A stretch of DNA of 64,000 bases, from the NCBI GenBank assembly GCA_024234975.1, contig JACKNH010000006.1, positions 124,001 to 188,000 of the forward strand, in the 5' to 3' direction. Shown here piece after piece: positions 15,382-25,037 of this stretch (positions are counted from its first letter, which is position 1; each line of letters begins with the position of its first letter). A program made the translations under genes and the position numbers. The DNA is from Gammaproteobacteria bacterium (GTDB lineage: Bacteria > Pseudomonadota > Gammaproteobacteria > Ga0077536). The notes under the pieces were generated by a model. It was not told the DNA's origin. It saw nothing but the letters and a program-made list of their open reading frames with translations, and did not search any database.

Positions 15382-18300
15382 GTGACGCATCAAACCAACT
15401 TCCGAACAACCAGAGACAGTGAGTCCGTAAGTCAGTTCCAACTGAGACACAAATTGTTAACAGCCGCGATTGGCGCAGCAATCGCGATGTCGTCCACAGT
15501 GCCGGTTATGGCCCAGGACGATACGGTGCTCGTTACCGGCTCGCGCATCGTGCGCCGTGACTACGAATCCAACAGCCCGATCCTGACCGTCGAGGCTGCT
15601 CAATTCGAACAGCAGTCGGGCCTGAACATCGAGTCCTATCTGAACCAGTTGCCGAATTACAATCCGGCCAACTCGCCCGTGACCACACAGGCTGAAATCA
15701 ATGCCACGCCGGTCAACACCCTGGGTATTGCCTCTGTATCACTGCGTGGTTTTGGCCCCAACCGAAGCCTGGTACTGATCGATGGCAAGCGTCCCGTGCC
15801 GACCAATGCGTTGATGGTTGTCGATATCAATGCCATTCCTTCAGCACTGATCCAGCGCGTTGAAAACATCAGCGGTGGCGCGTCGTCCGTATACGGTGCA
15901 GACGCTGTTGCCGGTGTTACCAACTTTATTTTGCGTAAAGATTTCGAGGGCATGGATCTCGACGTGCAGTACGGCATGTCCGAGCAAGGCGACGGTGAAG
16001 AGTTACGCGTTGCAAGCGTCATGGGCGCCGCCTTTGCTGATGGGCGCGGCAATATCACATTGGGTGTCGAGTATTACGATCGCAAGGAAGCGCTTCAAAT
16101 CGAACGTAGTTTCTTTACCGACGCGTATAGCGATCCTACCGTCGCTGGTGCCATCGTGGGCCAATTATGGGGATACAACGGTTACAACGCAGGCTTCAAT
16201 CGGCCCAACGATGCCACGATGGATGTCATCTTCGCGGATCGGCCTGCCGGTACAGGCTTCCGCAATCAGGGGCCGGGCTTTGTCGCCGGCTACAGGTTCA
16301 ATCCGGATGGCACGTTGTTTCCGTTAGCGGGCAACAATGTCAGCCTGTTCAATGGAACGATTGACGGCAGCGAAATCGCCATCCAGAACGTTTTGAATGC
16401 TACGACTTTGGCTCCGGATGATGTCGGTCAAACCTTGAAGTGGAATGCGCAGGACCAGCTTGTCAGTGCACCACAGGATCGGTATTCCTTCTTTACTAGT
16501 GCCAAATATGACGTAACGGACGACATTTCAGTGTTCGCACGCGCGACCTTCGCGCGGAGCAACTCCAAAACACGTCTGAACTATGGCTCGAACGCCAGTT
16601 TTGGCTGGGAAGCCAGTGTGCCGTTCAATGCCGCGACTGACAGCCCGGTGGACCCGACGCTGAACTACACGGATCCGGCGGTTGTTGCAGCGGTCCTGGC
16701 GAATCCTGCCGCGTTTGCCAATGCAGGCTTTATTCCGCACGGCGCTGCCGGTGCCCAGCATCCGGTACCCCTGGAGTTGGCCATGACGCTGTTAAGCCGA
16801 ACCAATCCCACTGGCGACTGGATTGTCGAGACCTTTCCCAGCAACAGTGTCGGCGTGCGTGCTTCCGAAAACAACAATACGGTCTGGCAGGTCGAAGGAG
16901 GTCTGAATGCGGACCTGCCCGTCCGTGACTGGACAGGTGAGTTGTATTTCTCACATGGCGAGGTTAACAACAACAACGTATCCACCGGTTTCACCTCGCT
17001 GGAACGGTGGCGCAGGATCGTTCGTTTGCCGGATTACGCCCTGAATTCGTCCTTATTCGGTAATGCCAATGGTGCTTCCCCTGGTTTCGGTACCGTACCG
17101 ACTTCGTGTACCAGCGGCTTTTTTGACACCATTTTCAATAACGATTCGCCGCCGAGCGAAGATTGTTTCAAGGCCATTGACGCGACGCTGGCGAACCGTG
17201 TGGAGAGTACACAGGACATCATCGAGCTGAATTTCCAAGGCAGTGTAGCGGACCTGCCAGCCGGTGAACTGCGTGCTGCAGGCGGATTCCAGTGGCGCAA
17301 GAACAATGTGATCTACAAGCCCGATATCCTGCAATCCAATGTATCGTTCACAGACCAGGTCGTGGGTGTCTATGGGGTCGGTGAAATGGACGCGACAACG
17401 AAGGCCAAGGACTACTATATCGAAGCACTGGTCCCGATTGTTGGCGACATCGGCTTCTTGCAGGGTATCGAACTGGAACTGGGTGCACGTTATTCCGACT
17501 ACAACAATTCGGACTCAACCTGGACCTACAAGGCCCTGGCCAATATCGAGGCTAATTCCTGGTTACGTCTGCGTGGTGGTTACAACCGCGCAACCCGGGC
17601 GCCCAATGTCGGCGAGAAGTTTCTGGGTCTTCAGGAAGTCTTTCTGCGCGGTATTACCACCAACTTCGGTGACCCGTGTGGCCTGCGTTCCAACGCGCCC
17701 TATGGTGCTGGTGGCGCCGCGCCAGATCCGATCCTGGCTCCTGGTGAACCAGAGACAGAACTGGCCAGTGGACAGACCGCGGCAGGCGCTATGAGTACCT
17801 ACCTGATCTGCCAGGCGCAGATGACCGCGGTCGGTGCAAACACCTTCTATGGCAATAATGCCACCGGCAACGGCGGCGGTCCTGCCAACTGGGTATTCCA
17901 GGAAGGTAATCCTGATGTAGAAGCTGAGGTCGCTGATACCTTCACCGCAGGTTTCGTTGCCTCCTCGCCGTGGGAAGACAATGCCTGGTTGTCCGGCATT
18001 ACGCTTGCTGTTGACTGGTGGAAGATCGATATCAAGGATGCCATCCAGCAGTACTCGGTCGATTACGCCCGCTTCCTGTGCTACGGCACCGTCATGGTGA
18101 CGAACGCTACGGAAGCTGCCGCGCAAGCTGCGACGGACGACTGTATGAATGTCGGCCGCAGCCCGACGACCGGTAACAGCACTACAGCGTTACTGCGGTA
18201 TGGCAACCTGGCGACCATCAAGACATCCGGTATCGACGTCGCTTTCGGCTGGAGAGCGCAGTTGCAGGATCTCGGCTTCGATGTCCCGGGTGGCCTGGCC

Positions 18301-18900
18301 TTGAGTGTGCAGACGACCTGGATTGACACTTACAAGACCAAGGAGTCACAGGAGAACTTCGACGTCGAGACGGAATGGGCCGGGTCTCTCGGGCCGACCC
18401 TGACCGGCACCAACGCCGGGGCGTATGACTACCGCATCTTCTCTTCGCTGACGTACTTGGTCGATGACTGGAGTGTCAGCCTGCGCTGGCGCCACCTGCC
18501 ATCGGTCATCACGGCAGCCAAGGCAGCTCAGAATGCGGTCATCGCGAATAATGAGTCGGTTGCTTCTGGCGGTGCAGGTGTGCCGTTGAGTTATACGCCG
18601 CTGACCGACGTCGGCATCGGCTCATATAACATCCTCGACATGTCCTTCAGCTGGGATATCAACGATACGTTCACCCTGCGCGGTGGTATCACAAACCTGC
18701 TGGATACCAGCCCGAAGATCACGGGTCGTACCACGGGTTATGAGCCGGGCACGGACCTGACCTCGGTCTGTGGTGGCGCACCGGGTTGCGTCAACCCGTC
18801 CAGCTACCTGTTGGCCAACAGTGGTGCCGGGCAAACCAGCCCCGGCTACTACGACACGTTGGGACGTCGTTTCTTCCTCGGCATGAAGGCGCGTTTCTAA
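15382..18900 (+). CDS. TonB-dependent outer-membrane receptor
   Basis: I prefer GTG at 15382, with a GGGGGG-rich ribosome site about eight bases upstream; ATG at 15367 is the alternative. The protein is about 1170 residues. It has a signal peptide ending PVMAQ|DD and a plug domain opening VLVTGSRIVRRDYESNSP, which contains LRGFGPNRSLVLIDGKR and GGASSVYGADAVAGVTNFI. A long beta-barrel ends in the aromatic terminal strand RRFFLGMKARF. The plug type, without an obvious TonB-box prefix, is common in receptors of xanthomonad- and sphingomonad-like bacteria. The substrate cannot be read from the sequence. It stands alone and ends at a strong terminator. Confidence 0.93.
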   Translation: MTHQTNFRTTRDSESVSQFQLRHKLLTAAIGAAIAMSSTVPVMAQDDTVLVTGSRIVRRDYESNSPILTVEAAQFEQQSGLNIESYLNQLPNYNPANSPVTTQAEINATPVNTLGIASVSLRGFGPNRSLVLIDGKRPVPTNALMVVDINAIPSALIQRVENISGGASSVYGADAVAGVTNFILRKDFEGMDLDVQYGMSEQGDGEELRVASVMGAAFADGRGNITLGVEYYDRKEALQIERSFFTDAYSDPTVAGAIVGQLWGYNGYNAGFNRPNDATMDVIFADRPAGTGFRNQGPGFVAGYRFNPDGTLFPLAGNNVSLFNGTIDGSEIAIQNVLNATTLAPDDVGQTLKWNAQDQLVSAPQDRYSFFTSAKYDVTDDISVFARATFARSNSKTRLNYGSNASFGWEASVPFNAATDSPVDPTLNYTDPAVVAAVLANPAAFANAGFIPHGAAGAQHPVPLELAMTLLSRTNPTGDWIVETFPSNSVGVRASENNNTVWQVEGGLNADLPVRDWTGELYFSHGEVNNNNVSTGFTSLERWRRIVRLPDYALNSSLFGNANGASPGFGTVPTSCTSGFFDTIFNNDSPPSEDCFKAIDATLANRVESTQDIIELNFQGSVADLPAGELRAAGGFQWRKNNVIYKPDILQSNVSFTDQVVGVYGVGEMDATTKAKDYYIEALVPIVGDIGFLQGIELELGARYSDYNNSDSTWTYKALANIEANSWLRLRGGYNRATRAPNVGEKFLGLQEVFLRGITTNFGDPCGLRSNAPYGAGGAAPDPILAPGEPETELASGQTAAGAMSTYLICQAQMTAVGANTFYGNNATGNGGGPANWVFQEGNPDVEAEVADTFTAGFVASSPWEDNAWLSGITLAVDWWKIDIKDAIQQYSVDYARFLCYGTVMVTNATEAAAQAATDDCMNVGRSPTTGNSTTALLRYGNLATIKTSGIDVAFGWRAQLQDLGFDVPGGLALSVQTTWIDTYKTKESQENFDVETEWAGSLGPTLTGTNAGAYDYRIFSSLTYLVDDWSVSLRWRHLPSVITAAKAAQNAVIANNESVASGGAGVPLSYTPLTDVGIGSYNILDMSFSWDINDTFTLRGGITNLLDTSPKITGRTTGYEPGTDLTSVCGGAPGCVNPSSYLLANSGAGQTSPGYYDTLGRRFFLGMKARF

Positions 18901-18932
18901 TACGCAAACGCAGACCTTGTATCAATACTTCA

Positions 18933-18959
18933 GGCGGGCCTCTGGCCCGCCTTTTTTTT
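18933..18959 (+). terminator. rho-independent terminator of the TonB receptor gene
   Basis: GGCGGGCC, loop TCT, GGCCCGCC, then eight T. It sits 33 bases after the receptor stop codon. Confidence 0.93.
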
Positions 18960-18962
18960 GGG

Positions 18963-18979
18963 TTCTTCACCCGACACCG
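18963..18979 (+). repeat. short fragment of the dispersed repeat
   Basis: TTCTTCACCCGACACCG matches 26595-26611 exactly and 44431-44637 closely. Only this edge of the repeat is present here. Confidence 0.4.
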
Positions 18980-19128
18980 CGCAGCCCGCCGTGTGGCGGA
19001 GGTAGAAGTTCACGTACCAGGGCTACGTTGAACAGCGCGCTGATTGGAAGAAGTATGGGCTGGTAAAAAGTTGCTGCCTTGCTGACGGAGTGGCATGCTC
19101 GAACGTATTTCCTGCCCGGATATTTACG

Positions 19129-19635
19129 ATGCAAGACGAAATAGAGTTCCTGCCTGACGATAGTGGCGTCGACGTAAAAGGTGTGGTGATGATCGCGGGC
19201 GGCTTCTTCGTTTTCGTACAGGTGTTCTTTCTGGATTCGCTGGCGTCGAGAGTGGCGTTTTCCGCGGCGTTCGCAGTCTTTCTGCTTGTGGGATTCTGGT
19301 TCTCTCGGCGCAGTGCGAAGACCTGGCCACAAAAGATCGTCATGTCCCGCGCGGGTATCAGCTATGGCAATCTGCAAACAGACCATGGGGTAGAACTGAT
19401 TCCTTGGCTTGAAATTGACCGTATGGACCTTTTCCACACCGATCCCCGACTACCGCCGCATCTACGTATCGGACTCAAGCCTGGCTCATTCCGCGACCAG
19501 GTGAAAAAGTCACGATTGCAGCGCTTGAGCATGGGCCTTGACGTCAACATCCCGGTGTCGGTGAATGTCACACCGGATGAAGTGCTGAAGACTGCGCAAC
19601 AGTTGTGGGAGCAGGCGGGCAAAGCTACCGTTTGA
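19129..19635 (+). CDS. two-helix membrane protein with PH-like domain, unknown function
   Basis: The 168-residue protein from the ATG at 19129 has two adjacent hydrophobic helices (VVMIAGGFFVFVQVFFL and VAFSAAFAVFLLVGFWF). A beta-rich domain follows (KIVMSRAGISYGNLQTDHGVELIPWLEIDRM) of the kind seen in bacterial PH-like membrane proteins, then a helical tail. The function is unknown. An earlier ATG at 19090 would add 13 residues without a better ribosome site. Confidence 0.65.
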   Translation: MQDEIEFLPDDSGVDVKGVVMIAGGFFVFVQVFFLDSLASRVAFSAAFAVFLLVGFWFSRRSAKTWPQKIVMSRAGISYGNLQTDHGVELIPWLEIDRMDLFHTDPRLPPHLRIGLKPGSFRDQVKKSRLQRLSMGLDVNIPVSVNVTPDEVLKTAQQLWEQAGKATV

Positions 19636-19761
19636 AAGTGTGGGGCACGTCATGCCATAAATCAGCTTGGGTGACCGAGGTGTTCGCCCAGCACTGTTTC
19701 GGTCACAACCTGGCCGAAAATTCCGGTTGCCAAGATACTCGGCTACAGCAGGGAATCTCAA

Positions 19762-20175
19762 ATGTTTAAAAAATCTGTCGTGCTTGGCGCCGTGGCGTAC
19801 ATTCTGGGTACGTTTCCCATCGCGTATGTCTGGCACCTGGTGATCTTCGAAGAGCGATATAGAGCGTTTGGCTATTTTGACGATGAGCCCAACGTTTTGT
19901 TGGGATTCATCTCTATAGTTATCCAGGGTGTGACGCTCTCATTCCTGTATCAACATACGCGATTCAACGGCAGTGCTTTGGTCCAGGCGGCCAGGTTTGT
20001 CTGTGTCGTCGGCGTGTTCTTCTGGACCTCGCATGTTCTGGCATTCCTGGCCAAGCAACTGGTTCAGGATTCTCTGGCCTTTGCGATCATGGAAACCGGA
20101 TACCTGGCGATTCAATTCGGTGTATTCGGGCTGTTCCTGGGCTTTATCAACCGGAACCGTGCAGTCAGTCCGTAA
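19762..20175 (+). CDS. small four-helix membrane protein, unknown function
   Basis: The 137-residue protein has four predicted membrane segments: SVVLGAVAYILGTFPIAYVW, VLLGFISIVIQGVTLSFLY, RFVCVVGVFFWTSHVLAFLA and GYLAIQFGVFGLFLGF. The short FNGSA loop is followed by a basic C-terminus. It resembles small uncharacterised integral membrane proteins of proteobacteria. I cannot assign a function. Confidence 0.7.
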   Translation: MFKKSVVLGAVAYILGTFPIAYVWHLVIFEERYRAFGYFDDEPNVLLGFISIVIQGVTLSFLYQHTRFNGSALVQAARFVCVVGVFFWTSHVLAFLAKQLVQDSLAFAIMETGYLAIQFGVFGLFLGFINRNRAVSP

Positions 20176-20275
20176 GCAAGACAATTCCGCAGGAAATAAA
20201 CGTTCACTTCAGTGTGACCGAATGATTGCCGGCCAAGGGCGCCGAGCAGCGAGTTGCTTCAGAAACGAGGGAAGC

Positions 20276-20683
20276 ATGATTATCCGAAAGTTCCAGCAGG
20301 CGGACAGGGACATGTTGGTCGCGCTTTGGCGGAATGTCTTCCCGGACGATCCGCCGCACAACGAACCGTCGTCTGTCATCGATGCAAAGTGCGCGGTGGA
20401 CGACCTGATCTTCGTGGCCGAGGATGCCGGTAAATTGGTGGGCGCATGCATGGCCGGTTACGATGGCCATCGCGGTTGGCTGTATGCAGTTGCAGTGGAA
20501 AAAGAGCAGCGCCGGAACGGCACCGGCGGCGCGTTGGTGAGATATACAATGCAGGCACTCAAGGATTTGGGCTGCATCAAGGTCAATTTGCAGGTGCGCG
20601 CTACAAACACCGAAGTTGTTGCCTTCTACGAAGCCCTGGGCTTCTCAATCGAGGAGCGCATCAGTATGGGTGCGTTCAATTGA
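20276..20683 (+). CDS. GNAT-family N-acetyltransferase (YpeA-like)
   Basis: The 135-residue protein starts at the ATG at 20276 after GAGGGAAGC. It has the GNAT core: strand FVAEDAGKLVGACMAGYDGHRGWLYAVAVEKEQRRNGTGGALV. This contains the acetyl-CoA pyrophosphate-binding pattern (RRNGTGGAL, usually R/QxxGxG/A), and is followed by a C-terminal NLQVRATNTEVVAFYEALGF. The GYDGHRG motif is typical of YpeA-type acetyltransferases. The substrate is unknown. Confidence 0.88.
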   Translation: MIIRKFQQADRDMLVALWRNVFPDDPPHNEPSSVIDAKCAVDDLIFVAEDAGKLVGACMAGYDGHRGWLYAVAVEKEQRRNGTGGALVRYTMQALKDLGCIKVNLQVRATNTEVVAFYEALGFSIEERISMGAFN

Positions 20684-20758
20684 TTGTGCTTTTCGGCTGA
20701 CGATCACCATGCTCGCAAGACATGTGATGCCTTCGTGAACAGAACCAGGGATTAGATC

Positions 20759-21160
20759 ATGGCCATAAAGGGTTCCTGCTTGTGCGGCGAAGTGACTTTC
20801 GAAATCGACGGTGACTTCGAAAACTTCTTCATCTGCCATTGTTCGTATTGCCGGAAGGACACCGGGTCAGCGTTCGCGGCCAACCTGTTCACCAGCGCGG
20901 GCGCGCTGAGATGGTTGTCCGGGCAGGCGAGGGTGGCGAACTTCAATCTTCCGTCGACCCGTCACGCCAGAAGCTTCTGTGCGGCCTGCGGCTCGGCGTT
21001 ACCGAATGTTCAAATCGAAGCCGGATTCTGCGTGGTGCCGGCGGGTTGTCTGGACGAAGACATCGGCATCGGGCCGCAAGCCCATATCTTCACAGCGAGC
21101 CAGGCGCCTTGGGAAGGCGAACTGGCATCCATCAAGCGTTATTCAGGCTTTCCTGAGTAA
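20759..21160 (+). CDS. GFA/Mss4-like zinc protein
   Basis: The 133-residue protein has the cysteine pattern of the glutathione-dependent formaldehyde-activating (GFA) family: C7 and C9 in GSCLCG, C26, C28 and C31 in CHCSYCRK, and C74 and C77 in FCAACGS. The fold binds two zinc ions. Most family members have no proven reaction, so the formaldehyde role should not be assumed. It ends six bases before the convergent PQQ enzyme gene. Confidence 0.88.
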   Translation: MAIKGSCLCGEVTFEIDGDFENFFICHCSYCRKDTGSAFAANLFTSAGALRWLSGQARVANFNLPSTRHARSFCAACGSALPNVQIEAGFCVVPAGCLDEDIGIGPQAHIFTASQAPWEGELASIKRYSGFPE

Positions 21161-21165
21161 AGCCG

Positions 21166-23034
21166 TCATCGCGGTTTCAGGGCGATCAACACGTTCCCGG
21201 GCGTACCCAGCAAACCATAACCTGATTGCACCAGAAGCAGTCCGTTAGCGGCGGTGACACTGGCGTTATCGATGGAACCGCCGTGGGCGGGTACACCGTT
21301 CACAGTGTTGAAGCTGCGGGCAGTATCGAACTGGAACAGTGGCGTACCTTTGGCGGCATCGAAAATGCGCACCCACCCATCGTTGCTGCCCTGGATGACC
21401 GCGCCATCCACCACCAGCGTTGCCGCAGACAAGCCGAAGTTGCGCTCACACCCGGGCACTTCCTGCTGTCGGGTTCCGCGGCAGTCCGCTTCTGGAAAGA
21501 ACGACCAGCGTACCGCGCCGGAATCCACATCCAATGCGTGCAGACCGGGTGGACCATTCTCCTCGGCGGGATTCCCAATCTTGTTGACCGGTACATAAAC
21601 CGTGTTGGCATCGTAAGCCATGCCCCAGTGAATACCGCCCAACGGACCGCCGGGGCCGAGTTTGCGGGTCCACAGCAACTGCCCGTGTTGATCGGGATCG
21701 AGTGCCCAGATCACGCCGTTCTTCTGGCCGGCCAGCAGTATGTCGCTGCCATCGCGGCGCTTGCCGATTATGATGGAGGCGCCGAAATCCCAATCCTTCA
21801 TCACGCTGTAGCCGGGCGGGCAGTTCGGGCCATTCGGATCGAACATGCAGCCGGTGAGATAGATATCGTTGGCGGTGGCCTGAAATTTCCAGCGCAAAGA
21901 GCCGTCCTCGAGATCGATTGCCAAGACCGCATCGCTGGTGTCGGTGGCCGGGGCGGACGTGTTCTGGCCGGTGCCGACATACAGCACGCCACGTGCAGGA
22001 TCGATCGCCGGCGTGGTCCAGATGGGCGCACCGGAAGGCCCCCATTGCTGCGTGCCGACGCGGCTGACGGATCGCCTGGTGGCGTTTTCCATCGTGTGAT
22101 AGACCCAGAGGATGGCGCCGGTTTCGGCATCCAGCGCGGCGACTGCGCCGTGGCTGGTGCAGCACTCGTACTCAGGCGCCGCCCCCATGTTCAATTCACC
22201 CGAGGAGACCGGTGCATAGATGCGGCCGTTGTACATGACGGGCATGCCGGTGGTGTTGGAGACACTGGTCACGCGCAGGGAGGTGCGCCAAAGCAGTTTG
22301 CCGGTCGCGGCTTCCAGCATCTGCACATGTGCTGCAGCATCGCCGAACACGATGACGGGACGGCCGTCAGCGAGAGTGCCGTAATTCACATGGGTGCGCA
22401 GCGGCACGCCGTGTTCGTATACCCACTTCACGCAGGGACTGCCGTTGATATCGAAGGCGAACAACTGGCCGGAATCCGCGATGGGCAGAAACATCGTATC
22501 GCCGACGACAGCAGGCTGCGCGCGCATGTTGCCGGTCTGCGGGAAGCCGAGGGTCCAGGCGACTTCGAGGTTTTTCAATTGTGCTGTGGTGAGACCGGCT
22601 TGTGCCGCGGATAACTGCCGATGATTCTCGAAGCCAAGGCCGAAGCCACCGACGCGTACCGGTGAGGTATCAACACTGCGGCGATCAGCCGGGCAGGTGT
22701 TGGCGGCGACCCAGCCGTTATCCACCTGCGCGGTCTGCGCGAGGTAGCCGGTGACGGCATCCACCTGTTGCGGCGTCAGCGGTGCGCCCTGCACACGCAT
22801 CTTGCCGTCCGTCAACGCATAGGAAATTGCCCGCACGCCCATTTTGCGCAGGGAGTCGAACGCGGGCGATTTGGTCTCGACCGGTTTGTCATGGCATGCA
22901 GCGCAGTACTGCTGGTAGACCGCCCGGCCGGCTTCAACATCAACGCCCTGATTAATCGCGGCCTGCGCGAAAGCCGCTGTAGGTGCGAGCGCGACGAGTA
23001 GTGCTGTCACCTTGACCAAGGTGTTGCGTGGCAT
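21166..23034 (-). CDS. cytochrome c / PQQ-type beta-propeller dehydrogenase
   Basis: The 622-residue protein has a signal peptide ending AAFAQ, a short N-terminal cytochrome c domain with the haem motif CAACH (44-48) and a likely Met ligand in GKMRVQG. A C-terminal eight-bladed quinoprotein-like propeller follows, with repeats such as GKLLWRTSLRV, GAILWVYHTME and GSLRWKFQA. The domain order (haem first) recalls polyvinyl-alcohol-dehydrogenase-like PQQ enzymes rather than methanol dehydrogenases. Electrons would pass from the propeller site to its own haem in the periplasm. The substrate is unknown. It lies downstream of a flavoenzyme gene on the same strand, separated by a strong hairpin. Confidence 0.88.
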   Translation of the reverse strand: MPRNTLVKVTALLVALAPTAAFAQAAINQGVDVEAGRAVYQQYCAACHDKPVETKSPAFDSLRKMGVRAISYALTDGKMRVQGAPLTPQQVDAVTGYLAQTAQVDNGWVAANTCPADRRSVDTSPVRVGGFGLGFENHRQLSAAQAGLTTAQLKNLEVAWTLGFPQTGNMRAQPAVVGDTMFLPIADSGQLFAFDINGSPCVKWVYEHGVPLRTHVNYGTLADGRPVIVFGDAAAHVQMLEAATGKLLWRTSLRVTSVSNTTGMPVMYNGRIYAPVSSGELNMGAAPEYECCTSHGAVAALDAETGAILWVYHTMENATRRSVSRVGTQQWGPSGAPIWTTPAIDPARGVLYVGTGQNTSAPATDTSDAVLAIDLEDGSLRWKFQATANDIYLTGCMFDPNGPNCPPGYSVMKDWDFGASIIIGKRRDGSDILLAGQKNGVIWALDPDQHGQLLWTRKLGPGGPLGGIHWGMAYDANTVYVPVNKIGNPAEENGPPGLHALDVDSGAVRWSFFPEADCRGTRQQEVPGCERNFGLSAATLVVDGAVIQGSNDGWVRIFDAAKGTPLFQFDTARSFNTVNGVPAHGGSIDNASVTAANGLLLVQSGYGLLGTPGNVLIALKPR

Positions 23035-23089
23035 GAGCTAATCCCCCTGAAAACCGCTCTGGTACGGAACAGGGGGAAGCATAACTGAA

Positions 23090-23124
23090 CCGGCGCGGTG
23101 GAGGGAACGTTGCCACCGCGCCGG
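23090..23124 (-). terminator. hairpin between flavoenzyme and PQQ enzyme genes
   Basis: A perfect 12-base stem: CCGGCGCGGTGG at 23090-23101 and its complement at 23113-23124, with an 11-base loop. It lies just after the flavoenzyme stop. There is no T-run, so it may be an attenuating or mRNA-stabilising hairpin rather than a full terminator. Confidence 0.5.
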
Positions 23125-23131
23125 TGTTTGA

Positions 23132-24721
23132 TTAGGGGTCGATCAACACGCCGGGATTCAGAATGCCCTTGGGGTCGAACACGCCTTTGGTTGCGCGCAG
23201 TGCCTGGGCGAAAAGTTCGGGCCGCTGCTTGTCGTAGGCCGGACGATGCGCGCGACCCACCGCGTGGTGATGGGTGACGGTTCCACCATTGGCGACCAGC
23301 GCTTCAAGGAAGCCGGCTTTCACTTCCTTGTACTGGCTCATCATGCTGGTGGGCGACAACGGCACCATCAAGGTGAAATACGGCGCCGGGCCGTCGGGAT
23401 ATACATGCGTGAAGCGACACGTCAGCGAACCTTCGTAGCCGGTGACTTCCTTCATCACCCGGCGCGTGGCGTCCATCACGTTGGTATGGAAATCGCGAAA
23501 ACGATCCCAGGTGATGGCGGATTCGAACGTGGTGCTCATGATGCCGCGCGCGATCATCGGCTCGGCGAGGTAGGGCGTGCGGATGAACTTCGCCCGCCAT
23601 TCGCCGGCTTTGCCGCTGCGATGGGCGAGTTCGTCATCGCCGGACTCGTCCTCCCAGGTGCCACCGAATTCCGCGCAGATCTCCAGCGCACGCTTGAGCC
23701 AGGCATCCAACGGGTGATCGGCAGATTCGAAGGACAGCACCAGCACCGCGCCCTGATCGACGGCATCCGGCGAATTGCTGGCTTCCTCGGTCTGCAGCAA
23801 GCGGCAGTTGGCCGGAAACAGTCCCGCCTGCGAAATACCGCGCACAGCATCAGCGCCATCGTAGAAGGTTTTGAAGTTGACCGTGGCCGAACCGCGGAAC
23901 GTGGGCCGCTTGTGCAACCTGACCCAGGCTTCGGTGATAACAGCAAGTATGCCCTCGGAACCGAGCATCATCCGGTCCGGGCTGGGGCCGGCGCCGGAGG
24001 CAGGCAGGCGTCGTGACTGGTACACCCCGGCCGGCGACACCGCGCGGATGTTTTCAACCACATCGTCGATATGGGTATAGATGGTCGCGAAGTGGCCACC
24101 CGAACGCGTCGCAATCCAGCCGCCCAGGGTAGAGAACTCGAACGACTGCATGTAATGGCGCAGCGTCAGGCCATGCGGCTTCAACTGGGTTTCGATATCC
24201 GGGCCGAAGGTGCCGGCCTGGATGCGCGCGGCACGCGAGGTGTGATCGACTTCGAGCACTTTGTTCATGTGCTTGAGATCGATCGTGATCGCGCGCTCGG
24301 CTGTCTGCGGTGGCTCAACTGCAGCGGTGACCGCGGTGCCACCCCCGAATGGAATCGCGACCGTATCGTGATTGGTGCAGTAGTCGAGGACCGCCGCGAG
24401 TTCATCTTCATTGCGCGGATAGGCAATTGCATCCGGCGGGTTGGGGCACTTGCGGTCCATCAACGTGCGAACACCGATGAAGGTCTTGCCGTAACTGTGA
24501 AACAGGCGATCGACGTGGTCGGTGCTGGTGAAGTCACGCAACTGCGGCGGGAGGGTCAGCCGCGGCGCACGCAGCTCAATCTCTTCCGGTCGCGGCGGTG
24601 TTGCCACGTTGAACGACGTCAGGCCGAAACGATTGGCAAGACTTTTTTCGATGTTTGCGACTTCCTCGGGTGTTGCGCGCGCATCGGCATAGCCCCAGGC
24701 GTAAAAGCTGCGTTCTCTCAC
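23132..24721 (-). CDS. FAD-linked oxidase, alkyl-DHAP-synthase-like
   Basis: I chose the GTG at 24721 because GAGGGG lies seven bases upstream. The protein has 529 residues. It has the FAD-binding PP-loop (PFGGGTAVTAAVE), the second FAD segment (TLGGWIATRSGGHFATIYTHIDD) and a C-terminal GTVTHHHAVGRAH motif. The HHH triplet is characteristic of alkyldihydroxyacetonephosphate synthase, where it serves catalysis. The end (GVFDPKGILNPGVLI) is shared with the wider FAD-oxidase C family. It could make an ether bond in lipid synthesis, or be a related oxidase. The divergent acyl-CoA synthetase next door favours a lipid role. Confidence 0.85.
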   Translation of the reverse strand: MRERSFYAWGYADARATPEEVANIEKSLANRFGLTSFNVATPPRPEEIELRAPRLTLPPQLRDFTSTDHVDRLFHSYGKTFIGVRTLMDRKCPNPPDAIAYPRNEDELAAVLDYCTNHDTVAIPFGGGTAVTAAVEPPQTAERAITIDLKHMNKVLEVDHTSRAARIQAGTFGPDIETQLKPHGLTLRHYMQSFEFSTLGGWIATRSGGHFATIYTHIDDVVENIRAVSPAGVYQSRRLPASGAGPSPDRMMLGSEGILAVITEAWVRLHKRPTFRGSATVNFKTFYDGADAVRGISQAGLFPANCRLLQTEEASNSPDAVDQGAVLVLSFESADHPLDAWLKRALEICAEFGGTWEDESGDDELAHRSGKAGEWRAKFIRTPYLAEPMIARGIMSTTFESAITWDRFRDFHTNVMDATRRVMKEVTGYEGSLTCRFTHVYPDGPAPYFTLMVPLSPTSMMSQYKEVKAGFLEALVANGGTVTHHHAVGRAHRPAYDKQRPELFAQALRATKGVFDPKGILNPGVLIDP

Positions 24722-25037
24722 TGTCGTTCCCCTCGTTCTGATTCGAAATACTTTCGTAAAGCAGGCCCGTTGAAGTCCGCGGTCGTCGCTGGCACACACG
24801 CAGCGGGCGCATCGAGTCAGGAAACACGGCTGCGGGTTTCAGCCTTTGATCCGGGACAACTTGCTGCCGTTCGCGAACGGATATTCATGTGGTGGCCGGT
24901 CTGCTGGCAGTCACGATGATGGTTATACAACCTTATCGGGACTGTCTGTTGCCGCAGCTATAATGACCGAACTCCGGCGCTTGTTCCAACGGCAGCGGCC
25001 CGGCGACAGACCTGTAATCCCATTGAAAGGAAGAGTA
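24722..25037. promoter_or_regulatory. divergent intergenic region
   Basis: About 316 bases between the minus-strand flavoenzyme and the plus-strand acyl-CoA synthetase, presumably holding both promoters. Open frames extend into it but start codons with good ribosome sites mark the gene edges. No operator could be recognised. Confidence 0.4.

Noticed and set aside
21226..22614. Long plus-strand open frame antisense to the PQQ enzyme
   Set aside because: High GC produces long antisense frames; it has no ribosome site or family motif, while the minus-strand protein has clear domains.
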